Assembly: GCA_964564625.1 (NCBI GenBank)
Contig: CAZMBE010000004.1
Location: 65,594-129,593, forward strand
DNA: 64,000 bases
Direction: 5' to 3'
Source of the DNA: UBA2185 sp964564625
GTDB lineage: Bacteria > Desulfobacterota > Syntrophia > Syntrophales > UBA2185
The notes below the pieces were generated by a model that was not told where the DNA came from, searched no databases, and worked only from the letters and a program-made list of their open reading frames with translations. Positions 8,322 through 17,089 of the stretch are shown here, one piece after another; the first letter of the stretch is position 1; each line of letters begins with the position of its first letter. The translations under genes and the position numbers were made by a program.

Positions 8322-9630
8322 ATCCATCACCTAAGATACCAAGTCCCTCCACAGTTTCAGTATTCCGGATCCACTGTGTCATAGGGAACATGATACTGAA
8401 TACTGTTCCTTCTTTTTCCCTGCTCTCCACATCGATTGCACCTCCATGCATATGGATGATGTTATGGACAATAGCAAGGCCAAGACCCGATCCTCTTTCT
8501 CTAGTGCTGAAAAAAGGATCAAATATTTTTTTTAAGTTATCCCTCGGAATACCGACTCCTGTATCGGATACCCTGACCTCAACATTACCATTACTGCTCC
8601 CTTCATGATCATGAGACACACTTGTTTCAATAGAAAGACACCCGCCATCCGTCATGGCTTGTATGGAATTTAATAAAATATTGAGAAAAACCTGCTTAAG
8701 CATCTCCGCGTCCCCTCTGATGGAGGGCTCAACATCGGCATACCGCACTGATAATGTTATACTTTCCTGTTTGATAACCGCCTCAGAAAATTGAAGCACT
8801 TCCCTTACAACATCGTGAATGTTAATATTTCTCATGACGGGATTCCTCTGAGTGGTGAACAACAGGAGGTTGGAAATTTTATTGTCCATATTCTTTACAG
8901 AAGTAATAATATGTGACAATCTTCCCTGGTATTTTTCATTTTTCATATCCTTCATTAGCAATGAAGCGAATAGCTCTATACTGCCTAGTGGGTTTCTTAT
9001 TTCATGAGCGATATTCGCGGCCATATCACCCATCGCCGCAAGTTTTTCTGTTCGCTTTGCCATCTCCTCCAGTTTTTCAATCCTGGTAATATCTCGCAGG
9101 ATAAAGATAGTTCCTATGATTTTACCTTTTTCATCCTTCATGGGAGAGTCAAAAACATCAATGATCCTGTCCTTCAGATTGACTTTTTTCCATGTGTTCT
9201 CATTATTTTCGGTACAAGGCAAAACCATTCGTTCGAAACCGCTCAGGTCATCAAATAAACTCTTAAAATGTTTCCCTGTAACCTGATTCTGAGTAACTCC
9301 AAAAAAAGTTTCGGCACACCTGTTGAGCGTTGTGATGCTTCCGGTAAGATCAGTAACAACCACCCCGGTGGTTAGACTTTCCAGTATATTTCGCAGGTAA
9401 TTTTTTACTTCCTCTTTCTCCGTTATTGTTCGCTTGAGTTCCTGATTTTTATATTCCAATTCCCTATTGATCTCTTCAAACTTCTGCTCGAGATTTGTAA
9501 AGGCATGCTGAAGCCTGACAGTCGCTTGATTAAATTCATTGAATGACTTTTGCAGAAAATGGTAATGGTCACCTGCTATTTCAGATTCATTCATAATTAT
9601 CCCGTTAATCCCTGCATTTTTGTACGTCAT
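8314..9630 (-). CDS. Cytoplasmic PAS-domain sensor histidine kinase (FleS/FlgS-like)
   Basis: This kinase has no obvious membrane segment. It starts with a coiled-coil region (about 25-85), followed by one PAS domain (about 85-185). The HisKA dimerisation helix carries the H-box AHEIRNPL, with the phosphorylated His at about residue 209. The HATPase domain has the N-box LLNSIQAM (319-326), DTGVGIP (356-362) and GSGLGLAI (380-387). The absence of membrane helices suggests it senses a cytoplasmic signal, as FleS/FlgS do. The ATG at 9630 overlaps the upstream TPR gene stop (ATGA), which fixes the start and suggests coupling. It is co-transcribed with the response regulator gene downstream. Confidence 0.9.
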   Translation of the reverse strand: MTYKNAGINGIIMNESEIAGDHYHFLQKSFNEFNQATVRLQHAFTNLEQKFEEINRELEYKNQELKRTITEKEEVKNYLRNILESLTTGVVVTDLTGSITTLNRCAETFFGVTQNQVTGKHFKSLFDDLSGFERMVLPCTENNENTWKKVNLKDRIIDVFDSPMKDEKGKIIGTIFILRDITRIEKLEEMAKRTEKLAAMGDMAANIAHEIRNPLGSIELFASLLMKDMKNEKYQGRLSHIITSVKNMDNKISNLLLFTTQRNPVMRNINIHDVVREVLQFSEAVIKQESITLSVRYADVEPSIRGDAEMLKQVFLNILLNSIQAMTDGGCLSIETSVSHDHEGSSNGNVEVRVSDTGVGIPRDNLKKIFDPFFSTRERGSGLGLAIVHNIIHMHGGAIDVESREKEGTVFSIMFPMTQWIRNTETVEGLGILGDGYE

Positions 9631-11783
9631 TGTTGTATTAACGCATACTTATCATGCCAGCTGTATTCTCTTAATGCGTGATCAGCAATATTTGACCAGA
9701 AGCCTTCACCGCCCTTGGTTTTTAACTCCGAAAATTTTTTGTCTGCCATGTCTGATTCTCTCAATTCTGCATATCCCCGCCCCATACTGTAGATTGTCCA
9801 TAGGTTTTCATGTCTTTCATGCTTAACCAGAGATTGTTTATATATAGATATCGCTTCGCCATATCTCCCACCCTCAAACAAACAGTCTCCCAGGCCTCTA
9901 TATGAATCAATAATAACTTCTACAGGATATTTTTGACTTTCCTTGTTATAGATTTCTATAGCCTTTTGATAACTGCTTATAGCCAATGGCAGTGATTTAA
10001 TTGCTTTCATGCATTCAGCGTAATTCAGATAGACCAACGCCATACCTTCCATACTTTCGCCAGAGGACAAAAGCTTAGAATAATAGAGCGCAGACTTTTC
10101 AAACTGACCTTTTTTAAAGTAGACGTTCCCAAGAATTCTGCTCATTTGCTTATGCATAGGGTTTTCGGGTACATAAGATTTTACTGTTCCCTTAGATCTG
10201 TTTTTACAGTTATGGGATATCGATTTTCGCTCTGCTTCTGAGGAAATCGCCGACAATTGCTGTAACACTCTTTCGATATTATCATAATTTCCCCTTTCAC
10301 ATTCAGTGTCAGCGATAGCCAGCAAAATCTTATTTCTATCAATAATGCTGCAGGAGGTCTTCAATAGCTTTTCAAACACTTCCATCGCTTCATTATGAAG
10401 TCTCAGCCTTTTCAGACTGTCACCCATTAGGTAAGACATTTTAAAATTATCTCCTGTGATAAGACCTTTATCGCGGGACTTAAAATATATATCAGCCAGT
10501 GCCAGATAATCCCCTTTTGCATAATTCTCTTCTACAAGGCGGTCAGTAGTCATAATAATATATTTTATGGCTTCTGCCTTGTATTTGCCTTGGGAAAACT
10601 GAGAGAGCAATTGTCTGTACGCATCAAAGCTCTCTTTATATCTGTTGTTTTTAAACAAAATGAATCCTTTTTGAAACAGTAAATCCTCCGCATATTTGCC
10701 AGTTGGAAATTTAGCGAGCATATCCTTATATGTCTGGAGCGGATCGATGTAATTCTGCATCCCTTGGAAATACTGAGGCACCTTCATTCCCGGTTTCTTC
10801 ACACCTGTGTTCGCCATCATAATAGCGCTTTCCATTGCTTCACTGCTGTTGGGATATCTTTCTATGACGAGACTGAACATCTTGAGGGCAAGGTGAAGTT
10901 GATCAAGCTCCACTAGTGATCGGGCAGCGTAGAAGAGACCTCTTTTGCAGTTTTCACTGTCCGTGAAGGCATTACTATAAAAGAAAAAGATTCTCAGGGC
11001 ATCGCGATATTTCATACTCCGGAAGTAATGAAAGCCAAGATTCAACAGGACATCTTCGGGAATATTTTCCAAGTCAGGCCATTTATCCAAGGCATCCCGA
11101 TACCATCTTTCTGCCACATCTTCCTTATGACCCTGAGAGTAACAATCACCCAGGCTAAAATACGCCTTTTTTGCATATTCTCCTGCAGGAAATTTACGCA
11201 CATATTCTTCATACTTTAGTGCAGCTTCATCAAATTTCTTCATTTTGTAGAACATATCGCCCATTCTGAATACAGCCTCCGGAACGTGAGGAGAATCGGG
11301 ATTGGCTACACAGAAATTATCAAATTCCCGTATTGCTTCATAATAGAAATTCAATACTGCATAACTATCGGCCACCCTGTATAAAGCAATCGCATTTTCA
11401 TCACGAGAACTCGGGTATTTCTGCATGATATTTTTATATAGATCGGATGCGGTATGGAGATTTTTTTTCTCTCCTTTTAAACCAAGAAAATAATGACAGT
11501 CTGCTATATAGCGCAGAAACCTTTCCTTGTCAGGAGACTCATCAGGTTCATTCTTCACAAGCGATTTAAATTTTTCCAAAGCATCCTCATATACCCCTGA
11601 TTGATAATCCACCATGGCTTGATCAAATAAACGGTTATCAGATTTAGTGTACTGATCAGCTGCGATATGCTCCGAGGAACCTTTATTCTTCGTATATTCC
11701 TTATTATCGCCGCCTTCAGTGAATCCGCTTAATCGGCATATCAGAATCAATATTAGCAAGGGTAAGATTACAAATTTCTTCAT
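9627..11783 (-). CDS. Secreted tetratricopeptide-repeat protein co-transcribed with the flagellar two-component genes
   Basis: This 718-residue protein begins with a signal-peptide-like sequence (MKK then a hydrophobic stretch to about residue 20), so it is probably periplasmic or envelope-associated. The rest is tandem TPR-like helical repeats. Examples are YDALEKFKSL-type units near 60-75, YYEAIREFDNF near 150-160, a unit around 185-225, and FEKSALYYSKLL and AISSYQKAIEIY near the end. Repeats run almost to the C-terminus, with no enzymatic domain visible. Its stop overlaps the kinase start (ATGA), so it heads a three-gene unit with kinase and regulator, driven by a sigma54-type promoter at 11839-11854. 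The function is unknown; a role in flagellar or envelope assembly sensing is an inference from context only. Confidence 0.8.
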   Translation of the reverse strand: MKKFVILPLLILILICRLSGFTEGGDNKEYTKNKGSSEHIAADQYTKSDNRLFDQAMVDYQSGVYEDALEKFKSLVKNEPDESPDKERFLRYIADCHYFLGLKGEKKNLHTASDLYKNIMQKYPSSRDENAIALYRVADSYAVLNFYYEAIREFDNFCVANPDSPHVPEAVFRMGDMFYKMKKFDEAALKYEEYVRKFPAGEYAKKAYFSLGDCYSQGHKEDVAERWYRDALDKWPDLENIPEDVLLNLGFHYFRSMKYRDALRIFFFYSNAFTDSENCKRGLFYAARSLVELDQLHLALKMFSLVIERYPNSSEAMESAIMMANTGVKKPGMKVPQYFQGMQNYIDPLQTYKDMLAKFPTGKYAEDLLFQKGFILFKNNRYKESFDAYRQLLSQFSQGKYKAEAIKYIIMTTDRLVEENYAKGDYLALADIYFKSRDKGLITGDNFKMSYLMGDSLKRLRLHNEAMEVFEKLLKTSCSIIDRNKILLAIADTECERGNYDNIERVLQQLSAISSEAERKSISHNCKNRSKGTVKSYVPENPMHKQMSRILGNVYFKKGQFEKSALYYSKLLSSGESMEGMALVYLNYAECMKAIKSLPLAISSYQKAIEIYNKESQKYPVEVIIDSYRGLGDCLFEGGRYGEAISIYKQSLVKHERHENLWTIYSMGRGYAELRESDMADKKFSELKTKGGEGFWSNIADHALREYSWHDKYALIQQ

Positions 11784-11838
11784 ACATTAAAATCTACACA
11801 GTGTATTCGAGATAAATAGCATATCAGCAACAAGCATG

Positions 11839-11854
11839 AGCAATTTACATACCA
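11839..11854 (-). promoter_or_regulatory. Sigma54 promoter of the TPR-kinase-regulator operon
   Basis: On the minus strand the site reads TGGTATGTAAATTGCT, with GG and GC separated by exactly 10 bases and TTGC at the -12 element. The predicted transcription start lies near 11828, about 45 bases before the TPR gene ATG at 11783. The next gene upstream, at 12148-13527, encodes an NtrC-type activator that could drive it. Confidence 0.65.
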
Positions 11855-12147
11855 TCTGTCAAAAACAGTCTATCCCTTTTAATTACAGCAGAATACAAGA
11901 TGTTATCCTTCTCTGACAGACAATGTAAAAACATCATTCACGTCAAATAGCTATCATTCAAGCCAATTTTTTGACCAGCAGAACATAGTATTTTGCGGAT
12001 ACAAATACTTTGACCGGACATGCTGGAAAACAAATCAAGAAAGCACTCTGTGTGTGTCGGTAAAGGCTTTGATTTTCTAGATTATATAAGATTGGGACGG
12101 TTAGATAAAAAACAAAAAAAGTTGATGACCTGTTATATCATGAATAT
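11855..12147. other. Intergenic region between the TPR operon and the second NtrC-type gene
   Basis: No coding frame is convincing on either strand. The stretch is A/T rich and holds the upstream side of the sigma54 promoter at 11839-11854, so it is the expected place for enhancer sites. I saw no clear terminator for the gene ending at 12148. Confidence 0.4.
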
Positions 12148-13527
12148 TTATTGGCCAATTTTAAATCTCTTTAATTTTTCAACAAAGGTTGTTCTGTTTA
12201 TATTAAGTAGTTTTGCAGCTTTGTTTTTTGCTCCCCCGGCTTTTTCCAGAGCCCTAGCAAGCAAGTCCTTTTCGAAGCTGTCAATGAGGGCATTTAAGTC
12301 AAGGCCGTCATCCGTTATTTCTATACCGTTAATTTCATGTAGCTTAGGAGAAGATATTGCTATTTTATCAGGAAGGTCTGCAACTTCTATATTCCCCTCT
12401 TCCTTCAATACGACAATCATTTCTATCAGATTCTCTAACTCTCTCACATTTCCTGGCCAGGGATACTTCAGCAGATATTCCATTGCTTCAGGAACTATTC
12501 TATCCACTGTCTTTCTCTTTGATTTATTAAACTTTCTCAAGAAATGGTTAGCCAAAATCGGAATATCAACCTTTCTCTCCCTCAGAGGGGGGAGATGGAC
12601 AGGTATGACATTAATGCGGTAAAAAAGATCTTCCCGAAATCTCTTCTCTTCTATCGCTTTTTGCAAATCCTGGTTTGTTGCAGCAATAATTCTTACATCA
12701 ACCTGCAGGGTCTTGACACCCCCGATGCGCTCAAATTCTTTTTCCTGCAATACCCTTAAGACCTTCACCTGCAAGGCAGGACTCATATCCCCGATTTCAT
12801 CAAGAAATATCGTCCCACCATTGGCCAATTCAAATCTGCCGATTCTTGTGCGGATCGCACCCGTAAACGCACCTTTTTCATGACCGAACAATTCACTTTC
12901 GAGAAGTTCTCCCGGAATAGCCCCGCAGTTTACCGCAACAAGAGGAGCATTGTTTCTCTCGCTGTTGAAATGTATCGCCCTGGCAACAAGTTCTTTGCCT
13001 GTACCACTTTCTCCGAATATCATGACCGTGCTATCTGAAGAAGCGACCTTTTCGATTGTATCAAAGATCTTTTTCATGCCATCACTGTAACCGATCATTT
13101 TGTCGAAATCGAATTTTCTTTTCAAATTTTTCTTGAGGGCAATATTTTCATTTCTGAGTTTCGCATAGGATAGTGCCCTTTCGATTGTCAGCGTGACAAG
13201 ATCATCCTTCAGTGGCTTTGTGATGAAGTCAAAAGCACCAAGTTTCATAGCTGCTACGGCTGTATTGATGGTACCGTAACCAGTAGTAAGAATAACAATA
13301 CTTTCAGGATTAATTTCTCGGATAAACTCTAAAAGCTGGAGACCATCCACATTTGGCATCTTTAAATCGGTAACGACCAGGTCATATTTGTCTTCAATAA
13401 AGGCATCCCTAGCCTGCCTGCCATCTTCAACTGCCCTTACCTCATAGCCACAATTTCTCAGTAATTCGGCAAGATTCTCCCTGCTTAATTCATGGTCCTC
13501 AGCCAATAATATTTTGGGATTTTTCAT
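12148..13527 (-). CDS. Second NtrC-family sigma54-dependent response regulator
   Basis: This 459-residue protein has the same three-domain layout as the regulator at 6963-8321. The receiver carries its phosphoacceptor Asp in VVTDLKMP (residue 54) and the conserved Lys in TKPL. In the AAA+ core, Walker A FGESGTGKE starts near 171 and the GAFTGA loop is at 219-224. The C-terminal Fis-type HTH reads AKNKAAKLLNINRTTFVEKL. No kinase gene adjoins it. It is divergent from the small sigma28-driven unit at 13748. A role upstream of the TPR-kinase-regulator operon (a master activator comparable to FlrA/FleQ in position, though those lack or alter the receiver Asp) is an inference from the nearby sigma54 promoter. 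Confidence 0.9.
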   Translation of the reverse strand: MKNPKILLAEDHELSRENLAELLRNCGYEVRAVEDGRQARDAFIEDKYDLVVTDLKMPNVDGLQLLEFIREINPESIVILTTGYGTINTAVAAMKLGAFDFITKPLKDDLVTLTIERALSYAKLRNENIALKKNLKRKFDFDKMIGYSDGMKKIFDTIEKVASSDSTVMIFGESGTGKELVARAIHFNSERNNAPLVAVNCGAIPGELLESELFGHEKGAFTGAIRTRIGRFELANGGTIFLDEIGDMSPALQVKVLRVLQEKEFERIGGVKTLQVDVRIIAATNQDLQKAIEEKRFREDLFYRINVIPVHLPPLRERKVDIPILANHFLRKFNKSKRKTVDRIVPEAMEYLLKYPWPGNVRELENLIEMIVVLKEEGNIEVADLPDKIAISSPKLHEINGIEITDDGLDLNALIDSFEKDLLARALEKAGGAKNKAAKLLNINRTTFVEKLKRFKIGQ

Positions 13528-13678
13528 AAATTATTCTTTAAGACACCACTCTTTTAAGACGATATAATAAATAGAGTTTGTTAATTGGGGTGAATATGAA
13601 CAAAAAATTCGCCAATAGTCAATCAAAATATTTGAAACTTTTGCGTAAAATATGAACATTATTTTAGGAAAAAACAGT

Positions 13679-13705
13679 TAAAGTTATGCAATTTTTATCC
13701 GATAA
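13679..13705 (+). promoter_or_regulatory. Sigma28 (FliA) promoter
   Basis: The -35 element TAAAGTTA (13679-13686) and the -10 element TCCGATAA (13698-13705) are separated by exactly 11 bases. This differs from the consensus TAAAGTTT-N11-GCCGATAA at two positions. The predicted start is near 13713, with ATG of the next gene at 13748. It places the downstream genes in the late flagellar class. Confidence 0.85.
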
Positions 13706-13747
13706 ATTAAATGAAGAAGGTTAATAAAGGTATTATGGAGTTGAACT

Positions 13748-13963
13748 ATGACGATCTCATCATATCAGATCGACAATATACTGAAGGCATATAGTAAACA
13801 GAACAAGGTCAAGCCCTCAACATCACTGCAAATGGACCCTCTACAGGGAGAAAAGTATGTCGACGTCGTTACAATCGACACAACAGAGAAAACGGCCGTG
13901 TATGACAAAATTTCCTACAGCCTGATGGATATTCTTACCAAAACCAAAAAAAATGATGTCTAA
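13748..13963 (+). CDS. Small protein resembling the DVU0524/FlgM-associated family
   Basis: This 71-residue protein begins with MTISSYQIDNILKAYSKQ, which resembles the N-terminus of the small FlgM-associated proteins described from Desulfovibrio (DVU0524 family). The recognition is from memory of that motif and moderately secure. GGAG lies 7 bases upstream of the ATG. The protein is hydrophilic, with no signal peptide or membrane segment. It is the first gene after a near-consensus sigma28 promoter and is followed after 12 bases by the HD-GYP regulator, so both are probably late flagellar genes. Its biochemical role is unknown. No FlgM-like gene is adjacent here. Confidence 0.7.
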   Translation: MTISSYQIDNILKAYSKQNKVKPSTSLQMDPLQGEKYVDVVTIDTTEKTAVYDKISYSLMDILTKTKKNDV

Positions 13964-13975
13964 GAGTCATATCCC

Positions 13976-15475
13976 ATGTCCTATTCTATAGATAATGCAC
14001 ACGATCAGGTAAGTCTGCAACCAATCAATACTATTATCGCGAAAAAACAATCCATACTGGTCGTCGATGATGATTCAGCCACAAGATCACTTGTGGTCGA
14101 TGCGATAGGACAGTCTGGAAATTACACGGTAACTGAGGCATGTGATGGTGTCGAAGGGCTCAAAAAGATCAGTGAAAATTGTTTCGACCTTGTTATATGC
14201 GACGTTATGATGCCTGGTATGAATGGCATGGATCTTCTCGACAGAATCAGAGAAATTGATCCGACAACGTACGCAATTCTCATTACTGCGTATCCAACTA
14301 TTGATCTCACCGTCTCAGCAATGAAGACAGGCGCCGTAGATTTTCTATCGAAACCATTTAATATTGATGACCTTATATACAAAGTAGATGTTTATTTAAG
14401 GGCAAAAGCCATGATGGTTGAAGACGGTAACCAACTTCAATCCTCAGCTTTAAGCAATAAAATAAATGACCTATCAACTCGAAATTATATCTATGACACT
14501 ATTGAGCACACAAAAAACAATGACGAAATCTTTCAGGAAATGGTCAACTTGGCCATCAAGGTTATCGGTGGGGAGATGTGTTCTATCCTGCTTCATGACA
14601 AAGATAATCAGGAATTTGCTCCCATTGTTGTAAAGGGGGTATCGCAGGCTTTTTTCAAAAATATAATGATACCATCGCTTTACTCTTTCCTTAAAGAAAC
14701 TGTTCGCAGGAAAGAACCTTTGCTCATGAATCTTATCGATAATGCAGTATTTTCATCTGTTATCTGCGCCCCATTAAAAATGAGAGGACAGGTTTTCGGT
14801 GTTATCGTTCTTTCAGGAAAAAGTAACGAAAATGTTTATACAGAAAGGGATCTTTATTATGTTCAGAGTATCGCGAACAGGGGATCCCTTAATATTGAAA
14901 ACAGGCTTCTCTATGAAAGCTTGTATACGAATCTCTTAAGAACCTTTCAATCCCTCGCTAAATCGATCCAGGCACGCGATCACTATACCGAAGAGCACTC
15001 CGTAAGAGTTATGAATCTTGCCGTCAAAATCGCAGAAGCCATGGATTGCACTTCCGGAGAAATAGAATCTTTGCGTATAGCCTCAACTCTGCATGATGTA
15101 GGAAAGATCGCAATACCGGATAACATACTGCTGAAACCAGGCAGACTCACAGACGAAGAGTTCGATATTATTAAGAATCATGCCGTCATCGGAGAAAATA
15201 TTCTGAAGCCGCTTCCGATCTTAGACACAGAACGGTTAATAATCCGGCATCATCATGAGCGGTGGGACGGCAAAGGCTACCCTGATGGACTCTGTGGATC
15301 TGAAATCCCTTTTCTTTCCAGAATTCTGACTGCCGTGGATTCCTATGATGCCATGACCAATAACCGCCCATACAGAAAGGCAATGGAGATAAAGGAGGCT
15401 CTCGACGAGTTAAAAAGAAACATTCATCGTCAGTTTGATAAAGAAATAGTTAACTGCTTCATCAGTATCCTATAA
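13976..15475 (+). CDS. Response regulator with receiver, GAF-like and HD-GYP domains (cyclic-di-GMP phosphodiesterase)
   Basis: The 499-residue protein has a receiver domain (about 25-145) with the phosphoacceptor Asp in VICDVMMP at residue 76. A GAF-like domain spans about 170-310, and an HD-GYP domain runs from about 320. The HD pair is at 373-374 (LHDVGKIAIP) and the GYP signature at 427-437 (HHERWDGKGYP). All expected metal-binding motifs are present, so hydrolysis of cyclic di-GMP is likely. It would lower cyclic di-GMP once flagella are built and so favour swimming; this is an inference. It is the second gene of the sigma28-driven unit. Confidence 0.93.
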   Translation: MSYSIDNAHDQVSLQPINTIIAKKQSILVVDDDSATRSLVVDAIGQSGNYTVTEACDGVEGLKKISENCFDLVICDVMMPGMNGMDLLDRIREIDPTTYAILITAYPTIDLTVSAMKTGAVDFLSKPFNIDDLIYKVDVYLRAKAMMVEDGNQLQSSALSNKINDLSTRNYIYDTIEHTKNNDEIFQEMVNLAIKVIGGEMCSILLHDKDNQEFAPIVVKGVSQAFFKNIMIPSLYSFLKETVRRKEPLLMNLIDNAVFSSVICAPLKMRGQVFGVIVLSGKSNENVYTERDLYYVQSIANRGSLNIENRLLYESLYTNLLRTFQSLAKSIQARDHYTEEHSVRVMNLAVKIAEAMDCTSGEIESLRIASTLHDVGKIAIPDNILLKPGRLTDEEFDIIKNHAVIGENILKPLPILDTERLIIRHHHERWDGKGYPDGLCGSEIPFLSRILTAVDSYDAMTNNRPYRKAMEIKEALDELKRNIHRQFDKEIVNCFISIL

Positions 15476-15568
15476 TGGTGGAGGACAAGGAAGACGTCGC
15501 TCGTCCGCAACCTTCACAGAGTCCATCTTCTCACATATCACTTCAAAAAGATCTTTTTCAAAGACCCC

Positions 15569-16702
15569 TTATTTCCGCTTTTTCTTCTTCTTAGGAAACA
15601 CCTGATTACTCTTGTAAATGAAACTTCCCGGATAATTTCTATCAATATCATTGTTCTGCATATACTTCAGAGCATCTTCACGGCTCGTGAAATGACCTAT
15701 TAATATTCTATACAGAGTTTCTTTACCCTTTAGATTCATCTCAGACCAATGGGCATCGATGCCTTCTTCTCTGAGCATTTTTGTATACTCTTTCGCCATT
15801 TCAAGGTTCCGAATCAATTTGACCTGTATCGCAAATGGTTTCTGTACCCCAAACCGAACATTTTTTGATTTTTCCTGTTTAAATCCGGCATTTCTTTTCA
15901 ATGTAACCGGAGAAACTTTTCTCTCTGCACTTCCGAAAGTCTCCGGTTTAGTCAGTTTTGCCTTCGGGACTTCTTTACCGGAAATATCCGGTTTAGTCGG
16001 TTCTGCCTTTGGGATTTCTTTACCCGTTCCGGCGATGTTCTCCGTATCAATTTTTTGCAATGTATCCGGTTTAAGTAATTCTTCTCCGCTAATCTCTTTC
16101 GCAATCCTTGTGGCGCTTACGGCATCAACACTTTGAGAAGAGGTTATCTCTCTGACAATTCCCAGGCCAACATCACGATTGATGTGAGCCCATATAGCCC
16201 CAGCTTTTTTACTATTCATGCGCAGCATAATCTCGGCAGCCATTTTTCTATCCATTTTTTCAAATATAATCGCCGCTTTTTCGGGAGGAGTGGCTTCGTA
16301 CATTTTTGCCAGTGCTTTGTATTTGTTATCCATCTCCACTTTTCGAACCTCCAGGGGAGGTGACATTTTTTCCTCCAGAGCCCTAAGCGCCTCCATATCC
16401 TCCGTAACTTCCATTTTTAAGGTATCAATCTTTCTCTCTTCTTCTTTAAGCGCTTTCTCGCGTGTATCAAGTTGTTGTTTCCTTTCCTGAAGATTCTTCA
16501 TAAGGCCGGTTTCGTGATCCGAAGGAGCTTTCACTTCATCCTTTACGGATTCTGCACCTGTGGACCCGGTTTGTGCGAATAAACTCTCTATAGGCACATA
16601 AACATTGTGAGAACCGTATAACACGATGTCAGTCACATGGAAATACATTATCATCATGAGAGATATCACTATTCCGCGCATAAGAGTGATCATTTTTTTC
16701 AT
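15569..16702 (-). CDS. MotE-like (MgtE_N-type) protein fused to a C-terminal SPOR domain
   Basis: An N-terminal membrane segment lies at about residues 5-25. A charged coiled coil (about 65-115) follows, then an MgtE_N/MotE-like helical domain (KMYEATPPEKAAIIFEKMDR, then AAEIMLRMNSKKAG, about 125-165). A Lys/Pro/Glu-rich linker contains two related units (GKEIPKAEPTKPDIS and GKEVPKAKLTKPETF). The C-terminal region of about 75 residues (FAIQVKLIRNLEMAKEYTKM, later LYRILIGHFTSREDALKYM) matches a SPOR domain, which binds peptidoglycan lacking stem peptides. The ATG at 16702 is chosen because AAGGAA lies 6 bases upstream; a TTG at 16720 is the alternative. MotE supports the MotC stator protein; a SPOR fusion would place it at cell-wall sites. 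It is convergent with the HD-GYP gene. Confidence 0.7.
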   Translation of the reverse strand: MKKMITLMRGIVISLMMIMYFHVTDIVLYGSHNVYVPIESLFAQTGSTGAESVKDEVKAPSDHETGLMKNLQERKQQLDTREKALKEEERKIDTLKMEVTEDMEALRALEEKMSPPLEVRKVEMDNKYKALAKMYEATPPEKAAIIFEKMDRKMAAEIMLRMNSKKAGAIWAHINRDVGLGIVREITSSQSVDAVSATRIAKEISGEELLKPDTLQKIDTENIAGTGKEIPKAEPTKPDISGKEVPKAKLTKPETFGSAERKVSPVTLKRNAGFKQEKSKNVRFGVQKPFAIQVKLIRNLEMAKEYTKMLREEGIDAHWSEMNLKGKETLYRILIGHFTSREDALKYMQNNDIDRNYPGSFIYKSNQVFPKKKKKRK

Positions 16703-16966
16703 GTGTGTTTCCTTTATCAATGATACCCCATAATAAACTACTCCAATATTGCGCTAATACATGATTTCATCTCGGCAAGCAACGTCTTTTCTGTATGCTC
16801 AATGAGGACATGTAAAAAGGAGTCTATCTCCTAAATCTTTGAGTCTCATTAACCTCATTCGCATTTACCTTGACAATCTCAATAAGTAATTATAATGATA
16901 TGCTGTAAGTGTATCAAATAATTAGATGAAGCACTCGTGGCAAGACACACTTTTTTCAAATTTTCA
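16703..16966. other. Divergent intergenic region with no clear signal
   Basis: This A/T-rich stretch lies between the MotE-SPOR gene and the frameshifted membrane gene. I looked for sigma54 and sigma28 elements on both strands and found none that keep the required spacing. No coding frame is convincing. Confidence 0.4.
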
Positions 16967-17089
16967 ATGAATGTGAATAAACAACAAAAAAAATTCACCG
17001 TTATCATAATTCAGGACGAGAGACTGTTGTGTTCCTTCAAGTTTCCTGTGAACTTTTTTAAAATATGCCTTTTGCAGTTATCGGTGTGA
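16967..17089 (+). pseudogene. Out-of-frame 5' part of the membrane protein gene at 17065
   Basis: A 40-codon frame starting ATG 16967 encodes NKQQKKFTVIIIQDERLLCS and then FKFPVNFFKICLL before a TGA at 17087. The first part resembles the cytoplasmic lead-in of envelope proteins found beside bactofilins, where a basic stretch and a beta-strand pair precede the membrane helix. It overlaps the downstream ORF, which lacks this lead-in and starts within its membrane helix. Adding one base in the A-run at 17060-17063 would join the two as VNFFKNMPFAVIGVIILF. A one-base deletion, either real or a sequencing error, is therefore likely. Confidence 0.55.

Noticed and set aside
15545..15558. Perfect palindrome AAAAAGATCTTTTT between two convergent genes
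   Set aside because: It has no loop or GC stem, so it cannot form a stable terminator hairpin. It is probably chance in A/T-rich sequence.
16935..16965. Possible sigma54 element before the frameshifted gene (TGGCA followed by a T-run)
   Set aside because: The -12 element lacks GC at the required 10-base distance from GG; only a T-run is present.
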